Of a stretch of DNA of 64,000 nt, positions 57,401-64,000 are shown piece after piece (positions within the stretch are counted from its first letter, which is position 1; each line of letters opens with the position of its first letter). The stretch lies in the NCBI GenBank assembly GCA_016235155.1, contig JACRLW010000053.1, forward strand, positions 62,298-126,297. Direction: 5' to 3'. Below the pieces are notes generated by a model. That model was not told the DNA's origin and searched no databases. It worked only from the letters and a program-made list of their open reading frames with translations. The position numbers and the translations under genes are program-made. This DNA comes from Planctomycetota bacterium (lineage in GTDB: Bacteria > Planctomycetota > UBA1135 > UBA2386).

Positions 57401-58277
57401 CGGCTGGCGCGTGACGCCGTACGTCTACATCCTGCTGCGCGCGCGCGGCCCGCAGGTCGACAAGCTGCCGCAGCTCCGCTTCGACCTCGACTTCCTCGAC
57501 ACCTCGGGCTACGCGGTCCTGCCGATCGTGTCGGCCTACGTGCCGATCGACGCGTCGAAGGAGCCGGGCGAAGCGCGTCCGTACCGCGATCTGGAGATCA
57601 CGCAGATCCTCGACGAACGCCAGAGCAAGACCGGCAAGCTCGTCCTCGAGATCAAGGCGCAGGGCAAGGGCCTCGTGCCGGACCTCGGCGAGATCCTCGA
57701 CGTGCAGCCGGCCGACTTCGAGATCACGTCGACCGACGACCCTGGTGTCGCCGTCTCGTCGTTCGACGACGACCGCGAGCAGATCGTGTCGGAGCGTCGC
57801 TGGACGATCGCGATGGCCGCGAAGGCAGACTTGCCCGAACGGCCGGAGACCTTCCGCTTCGCGTCGGCGAAGGACGGCAGCGCCAAACTCACGCGCCAGC
57901 GATGCGTCGACGCCGACCTGATCGAAGCGGCGGAACTCGTCACGCTCGGCGAACGCTACGGCGAGCCGGCGTTCCCGTGGCTCACCGTCGCGCTGCCGCT
58001 CGCGATCGTCGTGCTCGGCGCGAGCACTTGGTGGTTCGTGCGGCGTCGCGGTCCGCACGTCGTGGCCCTCGGCCGCCGCCTGCCCGCGCGGCTCACGCCG
58101 TTCACGGTGCTCGGGCTGCTGCGCGACATCGCGGGAAGCGAATCGCTCGACCAGCGCTCTCGCACCGAACTCGGTGAAGTGATCGCGCGGATCGAGGCCT
58201 TCTACTTCGCGCGTCCCGACGGCGCGGAGCCGGACCTCCGCCGCATCGCCGAGGACTGGCTCACCCGCGCGGGATGA
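54462..58277 (+). CDS. 1271-aa membrane-anchored protein of unknown function
   Basis: The signal peptide (MVARCPSCLLALAFASTVAAQ) is followed by a Pro/Ala-rich region (about 20-140) and a coiled stretch (QAAEKQAREQKRLVREIEIV). Residues 150-950 are mainly helical. Residues about 960-1170 are a beta-rich region. One membrane segment (TVALPLAIVVLGASTWWFV, about 1172-1192) and a short cytoplasmic tail end it. The tail resembles the helical tail of the membrane protein in the Bat operon (RSRTELGEVIARIEAFYFAR). It could work with that operon, but the hairpin between suggests separate transcription. The minus-strand 1264-aa ORF is a shadow. Confidence 0.78.
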   Translation: MVARCPSCLLALAFASTVAAQVPSTRIRLVAPEPGPDDAALSPALVQAQDPSKPAQPGTAPTVPTPPSPRFASFKQQVFDRRSSATLKAWAATELEVIPPEPAPAEQAAPAGQPAQPPQPVDPSAPPPAPDPAAAAAAATQAAEKQAREQKRLVREIEIVQRDVTLGRWEKVGAWIATLPEPERMNAWEHLVRVLPNTPPEQNQNNGVPSNLREQNRFAFDDLLAVWAAAPKPPERKQIELLAGIARKALDAGHVVEELVRMLRARTQVPADQGGLPQRGAAWLLAALGFDFELDGFLPSLDAAVAANDRDALNLMARRELAAWNQEKQPAHLESAWLVTQAALAIGEVSEDAKAEALRRAVELAPKVKDEFGGAWLAESFTTRPERGMEVIATIGGQSARGFAERMGDPEFRRTGLELQKTAVDALLAAAPERADGWRRSLAILAENWLAEAQHAYEYSTSSSRGPLMRRDSFGNIYWVDTGGYQRTPVQPIEPGKLLELAPGGRWLELLDDALKPRFSTVVAKLWLKVNEEEKAFPYIEQFAATLPRNAKELAAEFLRVWIKNHNPNAAQQNTDAYMFMYGFDQRSAGIPLTRSQQERNLKDLARWVTRLRALPGEIVDSRQLAQAFTAAHSTAEVYRIESIESVFGKLDAQEPAMLASLVQGMRANLGNVWRKPSTQEDKKTNRRQKDIEREVMRGYAVAREVVETALKGGKDGAKGGAEDWSLVLAHAAVLHDENGFRQEVEKDTGFAARRTEAMERFARAAELYANKAPSLALDEESTEPFEIWFYAALGASDLPAVSQDTQLDERQLVKIQRAIEGLGGDRKERHLSRFANLLFNRMSAVNPAVKSRYLEGGFAIVGDHPQAGEARKVWSYYKDLVTEIRLVAEIDGDATVGTKPFGVRVNLVHTKDIEREAGGFAKYLQNQTNQYYAYNYGRPLENYRDKFQEAAQKALQEQFEVMSVTFNAADVNSKATAEYGWRVTPYVYILLRARGPQVDKLPQLRFDLDFLDTSGYAVLPIVSAYVPIDASKEPGEARPYRDLEITQILDERQSKTGKLVLEIKAQGKGLVPDLGEILDVQPADFEITSTDDPGVAVSSFDDDREQIVSERRWTIAMAAKADLPERPETFRFASAKDGSAKLTRQRCVDADLIEAAELVTLGERYGEPAFPWLTVALPLAIVVLGASTWWFVRRRGPHVVALGRRLPARLTPFTVLGLLRDIAGSESLDQRSRTELGEVIARIEAFYFARPDGAEPDLRRIAEDWLTRAG

Positions 58278-58301
58278 GGTCGCTCGGGTGGGGCGGCGCG
58301 C

Positions 58302-58898
58302 TCAGAACTGCACGCCGCCGCCGAGCGTGAGGAAGCCGCCGGTGCCGACGGTCTCCGTCGGCCAGCCCCACAGGTATGCGCCGATCGCGATCTCGCCGAT
58401 GGCATGTTTCGCGACTTCGATGCCGAGGACGGCGCGGCCGATCGCGAGCGCGCCACCGGTGTCGCGCACCGCGGAGTCGAAGTCGAAGATCGCCGCGCCG
58501 ACGCCGGCTCCGAAGCGCGGCGTGAGCGCGAACGCGTCGCCGCCGATGCGCACGCCGATCGAAGCCATTCCGCCGAGCAGGTGCGTGTCGACTCCCGCGC
58601 CGGTGAAGGCGTCGGTGTGACTCGTCGTCGCGTAGAAGGGCTCGACGGCATAGAGCACGGCGTCCTCGTCCTCCTCTTCGGTTCCTTCGAGCCGCGCGGA
58701 GATCCAGATGCCGTCGCCGGCGTCGAGGTCCGCGTCGAACTCGATCCCACCGTTCAGCTCGAACTCGTCGATGTCGGCCTCGGCGCTCAGCGCCGGGATC
58801 CAGGCGACGGTGATCGCGTGGCGGTCGAAGCCCGTCGCGCAGGCCCCGAGCGGCAGGACGATGGCGCAGAGAAGACCGCCGGCGGCGACGCGGGACAT
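58302..58898 (-). CDS. Lipoprotein with beta-barrel-like sequence
   Basis: The product is 198 aa with lipobox LGAC. The body alternates short Gly-rich amphipathic strands (VAWIPALSAEADIDEFELNGG, GIWISARLEG, GVGAAIFDF, IGEIAIGAYLWGW) and ends with FLTLGGGVQF, a typical outer-membrane-strand ending with aromatic Phe. This pattern suggests a small outer-membrane or surface beta-barrel. The family is not recognised. It is followed by the convergent 1271-aa gene 24 nt away. Confidence 0.68.
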   Translation of the reverse strand: MSRVAAGGLLCAIVLPLGACATGFDRHAITVAWIPALSAEADIDEFELNGGIEFDADLDAGDGIWISARLEGTEEEDEDAVLYAVEPFYATTSHTDAFTGAGVDTHLLGGMASIGVRIGGDAFALTPRFGAGVGAAIFDFDSAVRDTGGALAIGRAVLGIEVAKHAIGEIAIGAYLWGWPTETVGTGGFLTLGGGVQF

Positions 58899-58942
58899 GC
58901 GCGCACGTTCGCGGGCTGCCGCGACCGCCGCAAGCGCGCGCG

Positions 58943-61900
58943 TCAGAGGATCCGCACCTCGAGCCCGTTGCTCGCGCTGATCGCGCCGCTCGGTGCGGCG
59001 GGATCGGCGCAGACCACCTGGACGAACAACGATCCGGCGGCCAGCGAGGGCGGGAGAGCGAAGGTGAGCCGCGCGCGGCCGTCGGCGGCGAGCGCGAAGC
59101 CGGCGCTGAGAGGTGACTGCACGAGCAGGTTGCAGGCGCCGAGGATCGGCGTCTGCGCGGCCGCGGTGCCGAGCAGCAGGATCGAACTCGCGCCCGCGGC
59201 GCCATCACCGACGACGAGCGCGAAGGTCTCGCCCGCGGCGGGCCGGCCCTCGCCGGCGAGGATCGGCGTGCGACCGTTGCCGCCGGGACAGCCCTGCCCG
59301 TAGCGGACCGTCGCGACGGGATCGAGGCGGAAGGCGACTGCGGTCGTGCCGTCCGCCGAGCGACCGGTCCCGACGATCTGACCGTGGTCGTTGATCGCGC
59401 GCGCTTCTTCGAGCGTCCAACCCAGCACATCCGCGGGTTCGATCATCGCCGCGAGTTCCTGCATGCCGCGCGTCGGAGTGTGCAGGACCGCGCGCTTGCC
59501 GACGGCGCCGCGCCGCGCGGAGAACCCGACCGACTGGCCGTGATCGTTGATGCCGAACGCGAGGCTGTGCACGTCGCCGGGCAAGGCACCGAGGTCGACC
59601 ATCGTGCTGCCGTCGACGCGGAACGCGTGCGGCGCGGAGAACCCGGTGTCCGCCGAGATGCCGCAGATCTGACCGTGCTCGTTGATGTCGTAGGCCGTCG
59701 ACCACGCGTGCCCCGACAGCACCCCGAGGTCGCGCATGGCCGTGCCCGCCTGCCAGACGAAGGCGCGTCGGCCGGCGCTGGCGACGAACGAATCGCCGAC
59801 GACCACTCCGCGCCCGTTGATCGCGTACCCGTAGCTCGCCGAGCCGCCGAGGAGCGTGCCGAGGTTGACCATGCCCCCGGACTGCGTCCACACGTACGCG
59901 CGCCCGTAGCCGAGAGTCGAGTAGCGCGTCGTCGTGCCCACGACCTGGCCGAGGTCGTTCACGCCTGCGGCCGTCGAACTCGTGAACCGTGACTGCGGCA
60001 CGCCGGTGTACGGGACGAGATAGACCTCTTCGTAGTTGATGCCGCCGGTGATCAGGCCCGATGGACTGATCGCCGTGACGTCGTTCGCGGCGAGCACGCG
60101 CTGGAAGCCCGCGTAGTCGGAATGGAAGAACGCGCCGCCGACGTTGCCGACCGCGATGCCGTCGTCGTTGATGTCGCTCACCGTCACCGACGAGTACGGC
60201 GCGGTGCCGATCACACGCAGCGCGTAGGTCGGACCAGCCCAGACCTGGAAAGTCGCCGTCTCGCTTCCGACGCTCGACGTCGCCTGCACGGTGACGGTGC
60301 CGTCGGGTGCGGTTCGCGCCACCGTGATCGGGAACGCCGCATGCAGCGAGCCGGGCGGGATGAACACCGTCGCGGGGACCGTCGCCGACCCGTTCGGGGT
60401 CGCACTCAGCACGACCAGCACGCCGCTCGCGGGAGCCGGTCCGTCGACGGTGATCGTCGCCGTGTGCGACGTGCCGCGCCGCGCGCGCGTGACGCCGAGT
60501 CCGAGGTACGCGAGCCCGCTGAAGGCGTCGTCGACGCGTACGACGAAGCCGTCGCTCAGGGCGCTCTTGATCGGTTGATAGGCACCGGGCGTCGGGGTGA
60601 TCGCGGAAGCGGACGAAGCGCCACCCGCCATCCACGCGGAACCGGTGGAGTCGATCGCGAGACCCGCGAGCGCATGCGAGCCGATCGCGAGCACCTGCTC
60701 GCTGCACCAGGCACGACCGTCCGGCGCCATCCTCACGACGCGCGATCCGTTCTGCGTCGTTCCGCCAGGCAGTCGTCCGGCGTGCAACAGCACCGGATAG
60801 CCGGCGGCATCGACGCGCATGTCGACGATCCCGTCGCCGAGGTTGGCGACTCCGACCAACGTGCTCCAACGCAGGGTCGAGAGCGTGAAGTCGAGTCGCG
60901 TGAGGAAGCCCTCCGCGTCGGCGGAGGTGTCGCTCGCGCCCGGCCAGTTCCAGACCATCGCGTCGGGCGTCCGCGGGAAGTCCTTCCGCCGCGTGCCGCC
61001 CGCGACGTAGACGTCGCCGCCCGTGCTCGCGAACGCGACCGCATTCGGCACCGACGGGAAGCGCGTCGAGGCGAGGATCGACGACAACGCCGGGTCGAAG
61101 ATCGTCACGTAGCCCTGGTCGGCGAGCGTCGTGTCGAACGCGCCCGGCGTGACCGGGTGGTCCGGCGAACTCGTGAGGCCGCCGACGAGCACGAAGCCGA
61201 TCGGATCGAGACACAGGGATTCGGCGTGGTCGCTGCCCGTGCCGCCGAAGTAGCTCAGGGTCTGCAGGACACCGGTCGGTCCGTACTTCGCGATGTAGGC
61301 GTCGTCGTAGCCGCCGAGCGACGTCTGCATCGCATTGAGCACCGGCAGGTCCGTCGACAACGTCGAGCCGATCACGATCGCCTGACTCGAGCCGTCGAGC
61401 GCGATGTCACCGCCGAACGCGAGGTTTCCCGAGAGTCCGCTCCACAGCTCGCGACCCGAGCCGCCGAGGTAGGTCGAGAAGACGAAGCCGCTGCCGCTCG
61501 CGTTCAACCGGCAGACGAATGCGTCGTAGTTGCCGCCGATCGCGGGCTGCGCGGCGTTCGCGGTGACCGGGAAGTCGGTCGCGTCGGTGTAGCCGGTGAT
61601 CACCGGCTCCTGCGCGCCGTCGACCGCGACCGCGACGACCGCCTCGAACTGGTTGTAGACCGCGCCCGAGCCGCCGAGGTATGCGGACCAGACCAGCGCA
61701 CTGCCCGACGGATCGAGCTTGGCGACGAATGCGTCGTAGACCCCGTTGATCGCGCGCCCGAGTCCGCCCTGCTGCGGAAAGTCGAGCGACGCCGTCTGCC
61801 CGACGACGTACGCATTGCGCTGCGGATCGACCGCGATGTCGAGCACGTAGTCCCAGTTGCTTCCGCCGAGCCAGGTCGCGTAGCCGACGACCGGATCGAT

Positions 61901-62563
61901 CACGAGTGGGAGCGCCGGATCGACTGCCCCGAGCGCGAAGCCGAAGGCGTGTTCGCCGCGGAGTTCGTAGCGCGCCGCGACCGGGATGCGCCGGTCGCCG
62001 TCGGGCTGATACGCGATCGGTGGAGCCTGCTCGACGACCCCGTGCGCCGTGACGATCTGCAGCGCGCCGTCCGCAAGGCGCAGCACGCCGCCGTCGACGT
62101 CGATCGTGATCGAGTCCGGCGAAGCGCCGCGGGCGAGTTCGAAGTCGTACTCCGCGCAACCATCGCCGTCGCGGAGCACGAGGTCGACGCCGGGATACAC
62201 CTCGTCCCAACGCAAACGCGCGCAACGCGGGACGTCGCGGACCCAGGCTGTCGGGTCGCTGCCGCGCAGGTAGTGCGCGACCCCCGCGAGCGCGGACTCC
62301 TCGATCGGCGCGCCATGCCGGCCGTCGCGCGGCGAGAAGCGCAGCACGCTCGTGTTCTCGCCGGAGGTTCGCACCGTGAAGCCGTCGCGCGCGGCGAACA
62401 TCGCGTAGCCCGGCGCCCGCGCGACGTGCGTCCAGTGCGCATCGGTCTGCCCGAGGTTGCGCTCGAACGCGAGCGGGATGCGGACGACCTGCGACTCCTG
62501 AGCGGAGGGCAAGGCGGCGAGGAGCACGGCGAAGGTCGGCGCGAACAGGGGGCGTGCGGTCAT
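58943..62563 (-). CDS. 1206-aa secreted SBBP/HAF repeat protein
   Basis: The start is MTARPLFAPTFAVLLAALPSAQ, a signal peptide; the ORF-track start adds 21 shadow residues. The N-terminal part (LAFERNLGQTDAHWTHVARAPG) matches the DUF7948-type domain that often precedes SBBP. Residues about 230-690 are SBBP beta-propeller blades (for example SAYLGGSG-type and GYTDATDFPV). Then an Ig-like stretch, HAF-type repeats (LGTLLGGSASYGYAINGRG, LGVLSGHAWSTAYDINEHGQ, LGALPGDVHSLAFGINDHGQ) and a final domain starting RYGQGCPGGNGRTPIL. It is exported and probably adhesive. Confidence 0.85.
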   Translation of the reverse strand: MTARPLFAPTFAVLLAALPSAQESQVVRIPLAFERNLGQTDAHWTHVARAPGYAMFAARDGFTVRTSGENTSVLRFSPRDGRHGAPIEESALAGVAHYLRGSDPTAWVRDVPRCARLRWDEVYPGVDLVLRDGDGCAEYDFELARGASPDSITIDVDGGVLRLADGALQIVTAHGVVEQAPPIAYQPDGDRRIPVAARYELRGEHAFGFALGAVDPALPLVIDPVVGYATWLGGSNWDYVLDIAVDPQRNAYVVGQTASLDFPQQGGLGRAINGVYDAFVAKLDPSGSALVWSAYLGGSGAVYNQFEAVVAVAVDGAQEPVITGYTDATDFPVTANAAQPAIGGNYDAFVCRLNASGSGFVFSTYLGGSGRELWSGLSGNLAFGGDIALDGSSQAIVIGSTLSTDLPVLNAMQTSLGGYDDAYIAKYGPTGVLQTLSYFGGTGSDHAESLCLDPIGFVLVGGLTSSPDHPVTPGAFDTTLADQGYVTIFDPALSSILASTRFPSVPNAVAFASTGGDVYVAGGTRRKDFPRTPDAMVWNWPGASDTSADAEGFLTRLDFTLSTLRWSTLVGVANLGDGIVDMRVDAAGYPVLLHAGRLPGGTTQNGSRVVRMAPDGRAWCSEQVLAIGSHALAGLAIDSTGSAWMAGGASSASAITPTPGAYQPIKSALSDGFVVRVDDAFSGLAYLGLGVTRARRGTSHTATITVDGPAPASGVLVVLSATPNGSATVPATVFIPPGSLHAAFPITVARTAPDGTVTVQATSSVGSETATFQVWAGPTYALRVIGTAPYSSVTVSDINDDGIAVGNVGGAFFHSDYAGFQRVLAANDVTAISPSGLITGGINYEEVYLVPYTGVPQSRFTSSTAAGVNDLGQVVGTTTRYSTLGYGRAYVWTQSGGMVNLGTLLGGSASYGYAINGRGVVVGDSFVASAGRRAFVWQAGTAMRDLGVLSGHAWSTAYDINEHGQICGISADTGFSAPHAFRVDGSTMVDLGALPGDVHSLAFGINDHGQSVGFSARRGAVGKRAVLHTPTRGMQELAAMIEPADVLGWTLEEARAINDHGQIVGTGRSADGTTAVAFRLDPVATVRYGQGCPGGNGRTPILAGEGRPAAGETFALVVGDGAAGASSILLLGTAAAQTPILGACNLLVQSPLSAGFALAADGRARLTFALPPSLAAGSLFVQVVCADPAAPSGAISASNGLEVRIL

Positions 62564-62709
62564 GGTGTTGGGGCGGCGCCGAGCGCAACGCGCGTGCCCC
62601 TCGCTCGCGGGCGCGATCTCCGGCAAGGACTCCGCGATCTACGTGCGGCGAGCGGGCAGGGGCCGTGCGCAACCCGCACGCCCCGGTCCCGACACGGCCG
62701 CGGGCTACC

Positions 62710-63858
62710 ATGCGCCGCCGCCTCGAACCGCATCGCATGTCCGCGCGTCGCCCCGCATCCCTCGCCTTCGCGAACATCGTCGTGTTCGTCGCGAGCGCAC
62801 GCGCGCATGTCCCGCAGGAGCCCGCGATCGCCGTGCGCGAGGTCACGCGCATTCGCGCGATCGAGACTCCTGCCGGTGAGCTGCGCTTCTCCATCGGCGA
62901 CGAGCTCCCTGATCCGACCGCGCACGACCCCGCTCGGCCGTGGCTGACGACGCTCGACCGCTTTCTCGACGGAGCCAACGAACTGCCGCCGCCGCCGATG
63001 ATCCTCGCGATCGCGAGCGGCGGGCCGACGGCACGCTCGGCCGTGCACCTCGCGCGCGAACTCGATCTCGACGCGTCCGCGCGCGGCGTCTTCCGCGCAC
63101 TCGCTCGCGCCGGCGAGTTGTCGGTCATGCGCCGCGAGCTCCTGATGCGCGTCGCGGCGGAGCAGGACCTCGTATCGGCCTTGCTGCGGCTGCCGGATCT
63201 CGATCTCCATCAGTTCGAACCGCACGCGCCTCGGACCGTGCCCACGCTCCCCGGCCGTCCGATCGACGCGACGCGGTGGATTCGCATTCGCATCGGGGAT
63301 CCGGTCGCCGTCCGGACGCTCGCCGATGCGTGGGTCGACTCGCGCGCTCGGTTCGTCGAGTTGATCCATCGCCGCGGTGCCGCGTCGGTTTCGCCGGCGG
63401 AGGTCGCCGAACCGGCAGCCCAGGCGGTCGCGCCCGACGCGTTGGCGTGGCGGCTCTGCACCGAACTCGGGACCTGGAAGCTCGCGGAGGCGCTGCGCTC
63501 CGCGATGGAGACCAGGCGCGAGGTACTCGAGCCGTTCGAGACGAGTGCGGAGGACGACGGAGCCGCGCTGCGGATCACCTTCGCGGACGAACGCGCGGAG
63601 AGCGGCCAAGGGTTTCGCGCATTCGGACTGGCGCTCGAGCCCGCGAGCCAGCGGGCCTCGATCGAGTTCGGCTTCGACGCCAAGGACCGCGCCGTTGCAC
63701 TCGAGGAGCGGCTCGAAGAGGTCGGCGGATGGGAGCTCGGTGCCGGATCCTCGTCACGATGGACGCACGTCTCGGAGTCGCTCGCCTGGGTCCGCGGCCG
63801 TGCCTCGCTGCGCGCGATCAGCGACGCGCTCGTGCAGTTGGAGCTGCGATCGCGGTGA
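62710..63858 (+). CDS. Protein of unknown function with possible signal peptide
   Basis: The product is 382 aa from the ATG at 62710, or 373 aa from the ATG at 62737, which begins a weak signal (MSARRPASLAFANIVVFVASARA); the true start is unsettled. The chain is helical in its first half (LELDASARGVFRALARAGE) with regular strands later (SIEFGFDAKDRAVALEERLEE). I do not recognise a family. It lies divergent from the SBBP gene across 146 nt and ends in a GTGA overlap with the next gene. Confidence 0.6.
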   Translation: MRRRLEPHRMSARRPASLAFANIVVFVASARAHVPQEPAIAVREVTRIRAIETPAGELRFSIGDELPDPTAHDPARPWLTTLDRFLDGANELPPPPMILAIASGGPTARSAVHLARELDLDASARGVFRALARAGELSVMRRELLMRVAAEQDLVSALLRLPDLDLHQFEPHAPRTVPTLPGRPIDATRWIRIRIGDPVAVRTLADAWVDSRARFVELIHRRGAASVSPAEVAEPAAQAVAPDALAWRLCTELGTWKLAEALRSAMETRREVLEPFETSAEDDGAALRITFADERAESGQGFRAFGLALEPASQRASIEFGFDAKDRAVALEERLEEVGGWELGAGSSSRWTHVSESLAWVRGRASLRAISDALVQLELRSR

Positions 63859-64000
63859 GCTCACCCGAATGGAAGCCGATCTCTCGGCCCTCGCTCATGC
63901 GGTACCGGCCGAGCGGGTGGGCGACGTTGTGGTCATGGGCTGCCTGGCTCCTCGGACCGGGGAGTGTCGTCGTGGTCTGGACCGGGTGGCTGCGGGGCGG
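63855..64000 (+). CDS. Start of a membrane protein gene, cut by the window edge
   Basis: From the GTG in the GTGA overlap, the 48 visible codons read SSPEWKPISRPSLMRY, then a hydrophobic segment TLWSWAAWLLGPGSVVVVWT. It is too short for the ORF track. The frame is open to the right edge. Family unknown. Confidence 0.45.
   Translation, partial: MSSPEWKPISRPSLMRYRPSGWATLWSWAAWLLGPGSVVVVWTGWLRG

Noticed and set aside
54264-58058. 1264-aa minus-strand ORF opposite the membrane-anchored protein
   Set aside because: It is Arg/Leu/Asp-rich shadow sequence with no signal or motif; the plus-strand gene has a signal peptide and membrane segment.
60122-62947. 941-aa plus-strand ORF opposite the SBBP/HAF gene
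   Set aside because: It has Arg-rich shadow composition; the minus strand has clear repeats and a signal peptide.

Overview
The window is a very GC-rich bacterial chromosome segment, best explained as Planctomycetota. The evidence is its gene content: several secreted FG-GAP/VCBS repeat proteins, a two-domain DUF1080 protein, a type III glutamine synthetase, a MoxR/DUF58/VWA (Bat-like) cluster, a secreted M61 peptidase and many signal-peptide or lipoprotein products. It may belong to one of the deep lineages whose genomes are rich in secreted proteins with a GCPG-type C-terminal domain, but that finer placement is inference. I see no tRNA, rRNA, CRISPR array, insertion sequence or prophage. 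About 50 protein genes are supported. Several known ones begin with GTG or TTG, and ten adjacent pairs share a 4-nt start/stop overlap.

Layout. 1-5.4 kb: membrane/lipoprotein operon with an alpha-barrel protein, a CBM9-like and Dabb lipoprotein pair, a DUF5946/HNH nuclease pair, and a small secreted protein. 5.4-11.3 kb: secreted S9 peptidase, glutamine synthetase III, DUF1080 protein. 11.4-15.5 kb: three secreted proteins, two of them tandem paralogues, abutting a 3'-truncated lysozyme-like gene. 15.5-20.8 kb: lipoprotein, phosphodiesterase, SlyD-type PPIase, beta-propeller/phosphoesterase lipoprotein. 20.8-27.6 kb: M61 peptidase, FG-GAP protein, two further secreted proteins. 27.7-31.7 kb: groEL and groES, a receiver-only response regulator, an acidic zinc-ribbon protein, a small membrane protein. 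31.7-37.4 kb: a large uncharacterised secreted protein coupled to a TPR protein, then an FG-GAP protein. 37.5-41.2 kb: kynureninase-like enzyme, RRM RNA-binding protein, KynB-type formamidase, EEP-family lipoprotein. 41.2-48.8 kb: RsmB-type methyltransferase, subtilisin lipoprotein, RidA protein, SGNH hydrolase, papain-like peptidase. 48.9-58.3 kb: MoxR, DUF58, membrane protein, two VWA proteins, a TPR-like protein and a 1271-aa membrane-anchored protein. 58.3-64 kb: beta-barrel-like lipoprotein, a 1206-aa SBBP/HAF repeat protein, an unknown protein and the start of a membrane protein cut by the window edge.

How the genes work together. The region is dominated by export: four secreted peptidases of different families and many extracellular repeat proteins suggest processing of external polymers. 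The MoxR-DUF58-VWA block is a coherent co-translated envelope/stress operon. The kynureninase-like and formamidase genes point to kynurenine (tryptophan) catabolism.

The most striking observation is an in-frame TAG at codon 58 of an otherwise intact, full-length groEL next to an intact groES. TAG serves as an ordinary stop in at least three other genes here, so genome-wide amber recoding is unlikely. A real nonsense mutation, a sequencing error and local readthrough remain open.
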